From NCBI GenBank assembly GCA_001303125.1, contig LJNE01000004.1, forward strand, positions 1 through 33,688: a stretch of 33,688 nt of DNA, given 5' to 3'. The stretch comes from Parcubacteria bacterium DG_74_1. Its GTDB lineage: Bacteria > Patescibacteriota > Minisyncoccia > Minisyncoccales > DG-74-1. Of the stretch, positions 1 through 8,424 are shown piece after piece. How positions within the stretch are numbered: the first letter of the stretch is position 1; each line of letters starts with the position of its first letter. The notes under the pieces were generated by a model, which had not been told where the DNA came from, did no database searches, and saw nothing but the letters and a program-made list of their open reading frames with translations. A program made the translations under genes and the position numbers.

Positions 1-1
1 G

Positions 2-76
2 GTAACAAATTTAGAAGAAGAGCTGAAGACTATAAAGGCCCGAATTTCCGAACTTAAAGGACAAAATAAAAAATAA
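2..76 (+). CDS. C-terminal fragment of a coiled-coil small protein (possibly DUF5320-like), truncated by window edge
   Basis: Frame 2 reads VTNLEEELKTIKARISELKGQNKK* directly before the NifX-like gene; 5' end outside window. Confidence 0.5.
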   Translation, partial: VTNLEEELKTIKARISELKGQNKK

Positions 77-77
77 A

Positions 78-416
78 ATGAAAGTAGCCATAAGTTCAAC
101 AGGCGAAAAAGTTACGGACAATGTTAGCGAAGTATTCGCAAGGTGTCCTTATTTTGTTGTTGCCGAGATTGAGAACGAAAAAATTCAAACAACAGAAATT
201 ATAGAAAATAAAATCGCAAATCAGTTAGGTCAAGCAGGTATTTCAGCTGCCCAATTAATGGCAGAAAAAGATGTTAAGGCCGTGATTACAAAAAATGTCG
301 GGCCGAGAGCCCTTGACGTATTAAATCAATTTCAGATAGGCGTTTATACTGGAGAAGGTGGTGTGGAGAAGGTTTTGCAAGAATTTATTGACGGGAAACT
401 TAAAAGAATAAATTAA
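78..416 (+). CDS. NifX/NifB-type dinitrogenase iron-molybdenum cofactor biosynthesis family protein
   Basis: MKVAISSTGEKVTDNVSEVFARCPYFVVAEIE... is typical of the family. Confidence 0.85.
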   Translation: MKVAISSTGEKVTDNVSEVFARCPYFVVAEIENEKIQTTEIIENKIANQLGQAGISAAQLMAEKDVKAVITKNVGPRALDVLNQFQIGVYTGEGGVEKVLQEFIDGKLKRIN

Positions 417-417
417 T

Positions 418-765
418 ATGAAAATAGCGGTTCCGACGGATGAAAAAGGTTCTTTAGATGATAAAGTTGCCTTGCATTTCGGCAGGGCAAATAACTTCTT
501 GATTTATAATACAGAAACGAAAGGTTTCGAAATTTTTCCTAACCCCGAAGTTACAGGGGGAAAAGAATTTCCGCCAGATTTTTTGCATAGTCAAGGAGTA
601 AAAGCAATTATTGTTTTTGCTTTAGGGACATTGGCTCATCAGAAATTCAAAAACTATGCTATTAAAATGTATAAGGCAATCCAGGGCACCATTGCTGATA
701 ATCTACAAAAATTTGGAGATGGTAAATTACAGGAGCTGAAAGAAGAAGATGTAGACGTATTTTAA
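418..765 (+). CDS. second NifX/NifB-type dinitrogenase iron-molybdenum cofactor biosynthesis family protein
   Basis: MKIAVPTDEKGSLDDKVALHFGRANNFLIYNTET..., start 1 nt after the previous stop. Confidence 0.85.
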   Translation: MKIAVPTDEKGSLDDKVALHFGRANNFLIYNTETKGFEIFPNPEVTGGKEFPPDFLHSQGVKAIIVFALGTLAHQKFKNYAIKMYKAIQGTIADNLQKFGDGKLQELKEEDVDVF

Positions 766-770
766 TTTTT

Positions 771-1964
771 ATGAATCAAAGGTGGATTAAAGAAATTCAA
801 TCAAGGGTTGAAAAAGTACCAATTAGTAGCGGCCGGTCTGATAAAGCCAGCAAGGTTAGTTTTGACGATTTAGTTTTTGTTCCTGCCCAACTGGCTAAGA
901 GACCGGTTGATTATTTCAGGGATGGGATTTCAGCAAAAACAATTATAGGGAAAAATAGTAAGAAGCCCATTGAACTTCAAACTCCGATAATCATTGGGGC
1001 GATGAGTTTCGGCGCCCTTTCCAGAGAGGCGAAAATTGCCTTAGCTAAGGCCTCTGCTTTAGCTGGAACGATAGAAAACACTGGGGAAGGGGGAGTTTTG
1101 CCGGAAGAAAGAGAATTTTCAGATAAGCTGATTATTCAATATTCCACCGGTAGATTTGGTATTACCGAAGAAATCTTGAAAAAAGCAGATGCCATTGAAA
1201 TAAAAATCGGCCAGGGAGCTAAGCCGGGACAAGGAGGTCTTCTTCTTGGAGAAAAAGTAACCAAGGAGATTGCCGAGGTCAGAAACGTTCCCTTGGGCAA
1301 AAATATCGCTTCTCCAGCTTATCATTTGGACATTAAAAATATTGATGATTTAAGGAAAAAAGTTGATTGGCTTAGAGGGCTTGCCGGCGGAGTACCTATT
1401 ATTTTAAAATTAGGGGCAGGGGATATAGAAGCAGATGTAAAACTCGCCGTCAGGGCTAACCCGGACGTAATTGCCATTGATGGCTTGGAAGGCGGAACTG
1501 GTGCTGCACCAGAAGTAATGCTAGTAGAAGTTGGTATTCCCGCTTTAGCTGCCTTGACGAAAGCCAGGCAAGTTTTAGGTAAATTAGGTGCTAAGCAGGA
1601 ATTATGGATAGGAGGAGGATTGAATAAAGGTGGAGATTTTGCCAAAGCTTTAGCCTTAGGAGCAGATGCGGTATTTTGCGCCTTCCCCTTGTTAATTGCT
1701 ATGGGGTGTACTTACTGCCAGCAATGTTATTCGGGTAAGTGTCCCAAAGGAATTACTAGTCAAGATCCAGAATTAAGAAAAAATTTAAATACTGAAGAAG
1801 CTTCCCAAAATGTTGCTAATTTTATTGAAAATTGTACTGAAGAGATAAAAGTGGTAGCCGGAGCCTGCGGAGAAGATAATATTCATAATTTAAACAAAAA
1901 TCATTTGAGAGCTTTAAATTCAGAGATTGCTAAAATAGCCGAGGTAAAATTGTGCTCAGACTAA
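771..1964 (+). CDS. FMN-binding glutamate synthase family protein (stand-alone GltB synthase domain)
   Basis: PIIIGAMSFGALSREAKIALAKA, TGEGG, KIGQGAKPGQGG, GLEGGTGAAP, Cys cluster CTYCQQCYSGKCPKGI. Confidence 0.9.
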   Translation: MNQRWIKEIQSRVEKVPISSGRSDKASKVSFDDLVFVPAQLAKRPVDYFRDGISAKTIIGKNSKKPIELQTPIIIGAMSFGALSREAKIALAKASALAGTIENTGEGGVLPEEREFSDKLIIQYSTGRFGITEEILKKADAIEIKIGQGAKPGQGGLLLGEKVTKEIAEVRNVPLGKNIASPAYHLDIKNIDDLRKKVDWLRGLAGGVPIILKLGAGDIEADVKLAVRANPDVIAIDGLEGGTGAAPEVMLVEVGIPALAALTKARQVLGKLGAKQELWIGGGLNKGGDFAKALALGADAVFCAFPLLIAMGCTYCQQCYSGKCPKGITSQDPELRKNLNTEEASQNVANFIENCTEEIKVVAGACGEDNIHNLNKNHLRALNSEIAKIAEVKLCSD

Positions 1965-1992
1965 ACAAACAAGAATATTTAGTTAAATATAT

Positions 1993-2607
1993 ATGATAGA
2001 AATAAATCTCACGGATCAAAATTTCGAGCAATTTATTCAAAATTCAGAGAAGCCTGTATTGGTTGATTTTTGGGCCGAGTGGTGCATGCCTTGCTTTGCC
2101 TTAGGTCCAATTTTAGAAAAAGTAGCCCAAGAATATACTGAGAAAATTACCCTTGCCAAGGTTAATTTGGATGTCGCTCCTCAGATTTCCCAGAAATACA
2201 AAATTGAACGAATTCCAACCGTTATCCTGTTTAAGGGCGGGAAACCGATTATTGGATTCATCGGGGTAAGACCCGAGTCCTTAGTAAAAGAATTTTTGGA
2301 CGAAGCACTGAAAAAAGTCTCAGAAGCAGAAATTCCAGAAAATATAGAAGAGATAATAAAGAATTATCAAACATATGCCGAAGAGAACGGGTTTAAGTTA
2401 AATCCGGACAGAGAGACAGTAGAGAGATTACTGAAGGGGTTATTGGCTAATGAAAAAAAGTATGGAGCCAGATATTGTCCCTGTCGTAGAGTGAGCGGTA
2501 ATCGAGAAGAAGATAAGCCAAAAATCTGCCCCTGCCAGTGGCATAAAGAAGAGATTGAAAGAGACGGGCATTGCTTCTGCGGATTATTTGTGAAGAATTC
2601 TTATTAA
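1993..2607 (+). CDS. thioredoxin domain fused to ferredoxin-thioredoxin reductase catalytic-like domain
   Basis: N-term Trx WCMPC; C-term CPC-X14-CPC-X12-CFC (RYCPCRRVSG...ICPCQWHKEEIERDGHCFCGLF). Confidence 0.85.
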   Translation: MIEINLTDQNFEQFIQNSEKPVLVDFWAEWCMPCFALGPILEKVAQEYTEKITLAKVNLDVAPQISQKYKIERIPTVILFKGGKPIIGFIGVRPESLVKEFLDEALKKVSEAEIPENIEEIIKNYQTYAEENGFKLNPDRETVERLLKGLLANEKKYGARYCPCRRVSGNREEDKPKICPCQWHKEEIERDGHCFCGLFVKNSY

Positions 2608-2620
2608 AAAAAATAAAAAG

Positions 2621-3253
2621 GTGAAAATTACTATTGTTTACGATAACACAGCTTTTAGAAAAGACCTGCAGGCTGATTCGGGCTTTTCTGCTTTAATTGA
2701 GGCAAAAAACACCCCTAAGATTTTGTTTGATACCGGAGCCAACGGAAAGACTTTACTAAACAATATGGAAAAATTAGGAATTGACCCTTTGTTGATTGAG
2801 GAAATTTTTATTTCCCATCCTCATCTCGACCATACTGGAGGATTGGCTGATTTTTTGGAAGTAAATTCTCAGATCAAAAAAATCTATGTTCCTTCTACTT
2901 TAGGATTAGCGGATGAAATTATTTTACAAGAACCTCAGAAAATTCACGAAAATATATTTTCCACGGGCGAATTAGAAGATATAGAACAAAGCATAGGAGT
3001 AATAGCCGAAAAGGGAACAGTTTTAATCGTCGGTTGTTCTCATCCATATATGGGAAGTATTTTAAATATCGCTAAGCAGTTCGGTAAACCCCGTGCAGTT
3101 ATTGGGGGAATGCATGGGTTTTCCGCGTTTGAACTATTTAAAGATTTAGAATTAATTTGCCCGACCCACTGCACGCAACACAAAAGCGAACTCAAAGAGC
3201 TGTATCCCCAAAAATATATTGAAGGCGGAGCCGGCAGAATAATTACCCTATGA
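2621..3253 (+). CDS. MBL-fold metallo-hydrolase
   Basis: SHPHLDHTGGL and GCSHPYMGSILNIAKQFGKPRAVIGGMHGF; GTG start. Confidence 0.85.
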   Translation: MKITIVYDNTAFRKDLQADSGFSALIEAKNTPKILFDTGANGKTLLNNMEKLGIDPLLIEEIFISHPHLDHTGGLADFLEVNSQIKKIYVPSTLGLADEIILQEPQKIHENIFSTGELEDIEQSIGVIAEKGTVLIVGCSHPYMGSILNIAKQFGKPRAVIGGMHGFSAFELFKDLELICPTHCTQHKSELKELYPQKYIEGGAGRIITL

Positions 3254-3819
3254 TTACGGAGAAAACAAAGGAAGAGCTCAAAAAGATTAAAAACGATGTT
3301 TTAAATTGTCAAAAATGTCCTCTATATATAGAAAGAGCTAAAAGTAAATTTTACCCGGTGATTGGAGAAGGAAGTTATCAGGCGAGTATAATGTTTGTCG
3401 GAGAAGCTCCGGGACTGAACGAGGCCAAGACGGGCAGGCCTTTTTGCGGGGCAGCCGGTAAGGTATTAGACGAGCTTTTAGAATCTGCTGGCATAAAAAG
3501 AGAAGATGTTTATATTACCAATATTCTGAAAGATAGGCCCCCTGAAAATCGAGACCCGCAGCCAGAAGAAATTAAGGCCTGCACTCCTTATTTGGAGAGA
3601 CAGATTGAGGCAATAAAACCTAAAGTTATTTGTCCTTTGGGCAGATATTCAATGAAATTTTTGATGGAGAAATTTGGATTAGGAAACCAATTAGAAGGTA
3701 TTAGTAAAATTCATGGTAAATTATTTGAGAGCAATAATCTTTTTCAGAAGATTACCATAATACCCTTCTATCATCCAGCTGTAGCTACTTATAATCCAAA
3801 ACATGAAGAGGATTCTTAA
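3250..3819 (+). CDS. type-4 uracil-DNA glycosylase; C-terminus probably altered by frameshifts
   Basis: CPLY...GEAPGLNEAKTGRPFCGAAGKVLDELL, TNILKDRPPENRDP, HPAVATYNP; ATG overlaps upstream stop. Confidence 0.9.
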   Translation: MITEKTKEELKKIKNDVLNCQKCPLYIERAKSKFYPVIGEGSYQASIMFVGEAPGLNEAKTGRPFCGAAGKVLDELLESAGIKREDVYITNILKDRPPENRDPQPEEIKACTPYLERQIEAIKPKVICPLGRYSMKFLMEKFGLGNQLEGISKIHGKLFESNNLFQKITIIPFYHPAVATYNPKHEEDS

Positions 3820-3857
3820 AAGAAGATTTCAAAAATCTTGAAAACAATATAAAAAAT

Positions 3858-4411
3858 ATGGCTATCATCCTACCAAAACAGGTGTGGACCGGAGAAGGAG
3901 AGTTGCTTTTCCAAAAGGTCAGAGAAAAGTGACGGATTTTGAGCAGGCGAGAAAAATAGTAAATTCGTTAAAGAAAACCTTAGAGCGCTACGGTGGAGTA
4001 GGATTGGCCGCTCCTCAAATAGGCATTTCTCAAAGAGTGTTTATTGTGAATATTTCTCCGGATAATAACTACCGTCCGGATCTACCTAAAATTGGTTTCC
4101 GCGCTTTCTTGAATCCGGAAATTTTAGCAGTATCTTCGGAAACTAATTATGATATTGAAGGATGTTTGAGTATCTTTTACGGTACCCTTTATGGACCAGT
4201 AGCCAGAGGAAGTTATGTTAAGCTGAAATATTTGGATGTTAACGGAGAAGAACGGATAGAAGAAATTAATCAACCTTTTTATGCCAGAGTGGCCTTACAC
4301 GAGAATGATCACTTAGATGGCAAGATATTTTTACAGCGGATGAGTCTAGAGAATTTCTCAAAATTATCCTGGAATGAAGATTTAGACATAAGAAACAAAG
4401 GTTTAAAATAA
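3858..4411 (+). CDS. def: peptide deformylase with an apparent frameshift near 3924-3931
   Basis: GVGLAAPQIG, EGCLS, HENDHLDG motifs in the 3884..4411 ORF; likely N-terminus MAIILPKQVWTGEGELLFQKVREK is in another frame from ATG 3858. Confidence 0.8.
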
Positions 4412-4415
4412 CTTT

Positions 4416-5093
4416 ATGGCAGAACCTATTTTAAAAGTGAGAAATTTAAATGTAGATTTAGGGAAAGAAAAAGTAATTGAAGATTTGGACTTTGACTTAA
4501 ATGAGAAAGAAGTATTAATCATTTTAGGGCCGAATGGAGCCGGGAAAAGCGTTTTATTGCGCACTCTGCTGGGATTACACCAATTCCAGGGCCAAATCCA
4601 GTGGAAGAAAAATACCCACATTGGTTATGTACCGGAAAGTTTTGATGTTTCGCCGGACCTCCCCTTAAGTGTAAAAGAATTTTTTCAGTTTAAGAAAGCT
4701 AGCTTACAAGAGATGTTACAAGCTCTTCGGTGGATAGGCGTAGAAAATTTTTCTAAATTTTTAGAAAAAAGAGTAGGCGCCCTTTCTACTGGACAATTGC
4801 GTCGAGCTATTATTGCCTGGGCCTTAGTTGATAAGCCCGACGTTTTGCTATTAGACGAGCCGATGCTGGGGGTTGATATCCATGGCCGAGAGACTATTTA
4901 TGACACCTTGGTAAAGCTTTGGCAGGAGCAAAACCAGGCAATTATTTTGGTTTCCCACGAGATAGGAGAAGTTGTTAAAAAAGCTGATAAAATTCTGGCT
5001 ATAAACAGAAGAAAACTGTTTTTAGGTCCGCCGGAAAAAGTTATTACTTCTCAAAACCTAGCTAAAATTTATGGAGGAGCAATTTCTCTTTAG
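4416..5093 (+). CDS. metal (Zn/Mn-type) ABC transporter ATP-binding protein
   Basis: Walker A GPNGAGKS, LSTGQLRRAIIAWAL, LLLDEP; paired with ABC-3 family permease. Confidence 0.85.
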   Translation: MAEPILKVRNLNVDLGKEKVIEDLDFDLNEKEVLIILGPNGAGKSVLLRTLLGLHQFQGQIQWKKNTHIGYVPESFDVSPDLPLSVKEFFQFKKASLQEMLQALRWIGVENFSKFLEKRVGALSTGQLRRAIIAWALVDKPDVLLLDEPMLGVDIHGRETIYDTLVKLWQEQNQAIILVSHEIGEVVKKADKILAINRRKLFLGPPEKVITSQNLAKIYGGAISL

Positions 5094-5841
5094 TTTAATA
5101 ACAGGAATTTCTATTGGTGGGGTAGCTGGATATTTGGGATCTTTAATGATTACCAAAAGAATGGCTTTGGTGGGTGATGCCTTAGGCCATGTTGCCTTGC
5201 CGGGCGTGGCCTTAGCTTTGATTTATGGTTTTAGCGTTTCTTTAGGGGCTTTTCCGATTTTGCTTCTAGGTATTATTTTAATTTGGCTGTTTGAAATGAG
5301 AACGAAATTACCGATGGAAGCCTTGACTGGCGTTGTTTTTACAGCTTCCGTGGCTATTGCCTTTTTGCTTTTACCGGAGAGCCAGGTTTCTACTGCTTTA
5401 ATTGGCGATATTTCTCAGGTAGGGTTTTGGGACACTCTAGTTTCGCTAATATTCTGTATTGTTACCTGGCTGATTCTGTGGAAGATTTTTTCTAAGATCA
5501 TTTTAGCCAATCTCTCTGAGAATTTAGCCAAAGTAGAGCATGTGAAAGTCGAAAGATATAATTTTGTTTATTTAATCTGTATTGCTATTGTTGTCGCTTT
5601 GGGTATTAAAGTAACTGGCTCTCTGTTAATGGGAGCTATGGTTGTTACTCCAGCAGCGGCGGCTCGCAATTTTGCTCGTAATTTATCTCAATACTCTTAC
5701 GGAGCTTTGATAATTGGTGGCCTGAGTTGCGCTTTGGGGATTTTAGCTTTTAAATTTTTCGCCTTGCCAGCCGGTCCTTTGATTATTCTTGTTGCCACCC
5801 TTCTTTTTTTAATTTCTTTAATTTTTAAAAAATTAACTTAA
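5071..5841 (+). CDS. metal ABC transporter permease (ZnuB/ABC-3 family)
   Basis: MITKRMALVGDALGHVALPGVALA, GSLLMGAMVVTPAAAARN; overlaps ATPase gene. Confidence 0.9.
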   Translation: MEEQFLFSLITGISIGGVAGYLGSLMITKRMALVGDALGHVALPGVALALIYGFSVSLGAFPILLLGIILIWLFEMRTKLPMEALTGVVFTASVAIAFLLLPESQVSTALIGDISQVGFWDTLVSLIFCIVTWLILWKIFSKIILANLSENLAKVEHVKVERYNFVYLICIAIVVALGIKVTGSLLMGAMVVTPAAAARNFARNLSQYSYGALIIGGLSCALGILAFKFFALPAGPLIILVATLLFLISLIFKKLT

Positions 5842-5845
5842 ACAT

Positions 5846-6712
5846 ATGAAGATTGCCATAACCGGAGGAAAAGGCGGAGTGGGGAAATCAATAGTAGCGA
5901 CTTCACTGGCCGTGGAATTTGCCAGTAAAAATAGAACAATATTGATAGATGCGGATGCAGAATGTCCGAACGATCACCTCTTACTCTCCGTAAAAAGAAA
6001 AAAGTATGCCACTATTTATCAGTCAATCCCAAAATTTGATTATAGTAAGTGTAAAAAATGCGGCAGGTGCGCTCTTGCCTGTAAAAAAGAAGCTATTGTT
6101 TGGGTTAAAGGAAAATTTCCGGCTTTTGTAAAAGATGCCTGTATTGGTTGTTTGGCTTGTCAAGCTGCCTGTCCTTATGGCGCCATAAGAGAGACGAAAA
6201 AAGAAATCGGGAAGATTTATACCGGAAAAAACTATAACGTTAATTTAGTTTCCAGCGAACTTAAATTGGGAGAATTGGCTTCTGGAGAGGTGGTTGCCGA
6301 GGTAAGAAAACGCTCAGACGAAATCAATAAAAAAGTAAAGGCTAATATAATGATTATAGATTCTTCGCCAGGAATTGGCTGTCCAGTCATTGCTTCTTTG
6401 GTTGGTACAGATTATATAGTGGCCGTAACCGAGCCGACACCTTCCGCCCTGTTTGACCTGAAAAGGGTTTTGTATCTCGCCAATCACTTCAGGATTAAGC
6501 ACGGAATTGTTGTGAATAAATTCGATCTCACCAAAAAGTTTTATAGAGAAATTGAAAAATTTGCTAAAGAGAAAAAAATCCCAATCCTCAGCAGAATACC
6601 TTACAGAAAAGATTTCGTTACCTCCGTCATAAAAATGAAGCCCGTAGTTAAGATCAACCCGAAATATAAAAAAATGTTTAAAGAGATTATTGATAAAATT
6701 AATATAAAATAA
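5846..6712 (+). CDS. MinD superfamily P-loop ATPase with inserted 2x[4Fe-4S] ferredoxin domain
   Basis: GGKGGVGKSIVATSLA; CKKCGRCALACKKEAI and CIGCLACQAACPYGAI. Confidence 0.92.
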   Translation: MKIAITGGKGGVGKSIVATSLAVEFASKNRTILIDADAECPNDHLLLSVKRKKYATIYQSIPKFDYSKCKKCGRCALACKKEAIVWVKGKFPAFVKDACIGCLACQAACPYGAIRETKKEIGKIYTGKNYNVNLVSSELKLGELASGEVVAEVRKRSDEINKKVKANIMIIDSSPGIGCPVIASLVGTDYIVAVTEPTPSALFDLKRVLYLANHFRIKHGIVVNKFDLTKKFYREIEKFAKEKKIPILSRIPYRKDFVTSVIKMKPVVKINPKYKKMFKEIIDKINIK

Positions 6713-6713
6713 G

Positions 6714-7763
6714 ATGAAAGAAAAAATAGCTTTAATTTCGGTACTAGCAAATTTTGTTTTAGCCGGAGGAAAAATTGCCGTCGGTTTCTTTTCTCATTCT
6801 GCCGCTATCTTGGCAGAAGGACTTCATTCATTTATGGATATTTTCTCCTCAGCGGTCGGCTATATTGGAATCAAAATTTCCAAAAAACCTGAAGACGAAA
6901 AACATCCCTATGGTCATTATAAATTTGAGGTTTTAGCCGGAGTAATTATTACCTTGATTCTTTTAGCAACTGGTCTGGGGATAATGTGGGAAGCCTATAA
7001 GAATTTTTTAGCTCCGGAAAAAATTGAAATTGGCTATTGGGCCCTTGGGGTAATGCTCTTTTCAGCAGCCTTAAACGAAGTGATGGCTCGCTTGAAAATG
7101 CATTTCGGTAAAAAAGAAAACTCCATTGCTCTTTTGTCTGACGGCCTTCATTCGAGGGTTGATGTTTTTGCTTCTCTGACAGTTTTTGTGGGTTTGATTC
7201 TAGCGAGATACTGGATATTTATCGATTCGGCCCTGGCTTTTTTAATTGGCCTTTATATCATCAAAGAATCTTTCTCTTTGGGCAAAGAAGCAATTGATTC
7301 CTTACTTGACGTTTCAGCCGGTGAGGAAATAGAGAAACAGATAAAAACAATTACTGAGACAGAAGGCGTTGAAATGGCTTATTTAAAAACCCAGAAAAAA
7401 GGTTCGGCCGTTACCGCCAACTTGGAAATAAGGTTACCGAACAATTTAAATGTAGAGGAAGCAACCAAAATTTCCAATAGTTTGCGAGAAAAACTTATAA
7501 GAGAGATTGAGAGTCTTCAGTATGTTGTCATTCAAATTACCAGCCACCAAGTAGAAACCGGTTTTTACAAACCTGCTTTTGGTAGGGCTTTTGGCTGGCA
7601 AAGGAGAGGTAGGTTTAGAGGGGCATTTGCCACAGCAACGGGAGGAGGACCGGGCGGTTACTGTATCTGTCCCAAATGCGGTTATAAAATTATCCATCAA
7701 CGCGGCATTCCCTGCTCAAGCCTTACCTGTCCGAAATGTCAAACAAACTTAGTTAGAAAATAA
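6714..7763 (+). CDS. cation diffusion facilitator transporter with C-terminal Gly-rich/zinc-ribbon extension
   Basis: HSAAILAEGLHSFMDIFSS, HPYGHYKFE, LLSDGLHSRVDVFAS; C-term GGGPGGYCICPKCGYKIIHQRGIPCSSLTCPKC. Confidence 0.9.
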   Translation: MKEKIALISVLANFVLAGGKIAVGFFSHSAAILAEGLHSFMDIFSSAVGYIGIKISKKPEDEKHPYGHYKFEVLAGVIITLILLATGLGIMWEAYKNFLAPEKIEIGYWALGVMLFSAALNEVMARLKMHFGKKENSIALLSDGLHSRVDVFASLTVFVGLILARYWIFIDSALAFLIGLYIIKESFSLGKEAIDSLLDVSAGEEIEKQIKTITETEGVEMAYLKTQKKGSAVTANLEIRLPNNLNVEEATKISNSLREKLIREIESLQYVVIQITSHQVETGFYKPAFGRAFGWQRRGRFRGAFATATGGGPGGYCICPKCGYKIIHQRGIPCSSLTCPKCQTNLVRK

Positions 7764-7780
7764 TTCGATAAACTTACCAT

Positions 7781-8059
7781 ATGGTCAGACCATTAAAACC
7801 AAGGAGGGTATTATTCGATCCAAGCGTAGTTTATTTCAAGCCCCGAGCTGTACCTCTATCACTGTTAGAAGAAGTTGATTTGAGTATAGACGAGCTTGAA
7901 GCTTTGCGGCTTTGCGACTTGAAAAACTTGGCACAGGTAGAAGCAGCCAAAAAAATGGATATTTCCCAAAGCACTTTCCAGAGGATTCTGACTTCGGCCC
8001 GGCAAAAGGTTGCCCAGGCCCTTACTGAAGGAAGGGCCATAAAAATTAGAAAGAGATAG
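7781..8059 (+). CDS. DUF134 family HTH protein
   Basis: Pattern MVRPLKPRRV...F.P..VPLSLLEEVDLSIDELEALRLCDLKNLAQVEAAKKMDISQSTFQRIL. Confidence 0.9.
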   Translation: MVRPLKPRRVLFDPSVVYFKPRAVPLSLLEEVDLSIDELEALRLCDLKNLAQVEAAKKMDISQSTFQRILTSARQKVAQALTEGRAIKIRKR

Positions 8060-8090
8060 TCGCTGGCTAGTATCAAATAAAATTTCCTAC

Positions 8091-8119
8091 TTGACAGAGA
8101 TAATCCTTATAGCTTTAAT
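8091..8119 (+). promoter_or_regulatory. sigma70-like promoter for ferredoxin gene
   Basis: TTGACA - 17 nt - TTTAAT immediately upstream of ATG 8128. Confidence 0.65.
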
Positions 8120-8127
8120 GGAGCAAT

Positions 8128-8313
8128 ATGACCTGTAAGGTTGATAAAGAAAAATGTATTGGTTGCGGTCTTTGTTCCAATCTCTGTTCGGAGGTTTTTG
8201 AATTAACAGGAGATGGCAAGGCAACAGTGAAAGAAGGAGCAGATTTAGAGAAGAACAAAGAATGCGTTAAAGAAGCCAAAGAAAGCTGCCCGGTCGGCGC
8301 GATCGAGGCGTAA
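8128..8313 (+). CDS. single-cluster [4Fe-4S] ferredoxin
   Basis: VDKEKCIGCGLCSNLCSEVFEL...CVKEAKESCPVGAIEA. Confidence 0.9.
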   Translation: MTCKVDKEKCIGCGLCSNLCSEVFELTGDGKATVKEGADLEKNKECVKEAKESCPVGAIEA

Positions 8314-8382
8314 TAGCTCTATGTTTTTCCAGGATTAACCAGAAAGAACCACCAATACTTTTTGGGAATTATTTGTTGGATA

Positions 8383-8409
8383 ATAAAATCGCCAGATTGG
8401 CGGTTTTAT
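8383..8409 (+). terminator. stem-loop, possible terminator/attenuator before sufC
   Basis: ATAAAATCGCCA-GAT-TGGCGGTTTTAT, 12-bp stem with one T-G pair. Confidence 0.5.
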
Positions 8410-8424
8410 GTTAAGATAAAAAAC

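Noticed and set aside
78-765. Calling the NifX-like genes evidence of nitrogen fixation
   Set aside because: This family is widespread in non-diazotrophs and no nifHDK-like genes are present in the window.
1119-1645. Minus-strand ORFs inside the glutamate synthase gene (and similar antisense ORFs elsewhere in the track)
   Set aside because: They are antisense to confidently identified genes and their translations have no recognisable motifs; typical spurious ORFs.
3786-3935. Programmed ribosomal frameshifting as the preferred explanation at UDG/PDF
   Set aside because: No canonical slippery heptamer with a clear downstream structure was found, and all the shifts fall at A-runs, so indel or consensus error is simpler; kept only as an alternative.
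8114-8130. Leaderless ferredoxin transcript
   Set aside because: A GGAG at 8120-8123 sits at a normal SD distance from ATG 8128, so a slightly earlier start with conventional initiation is just as plausible.
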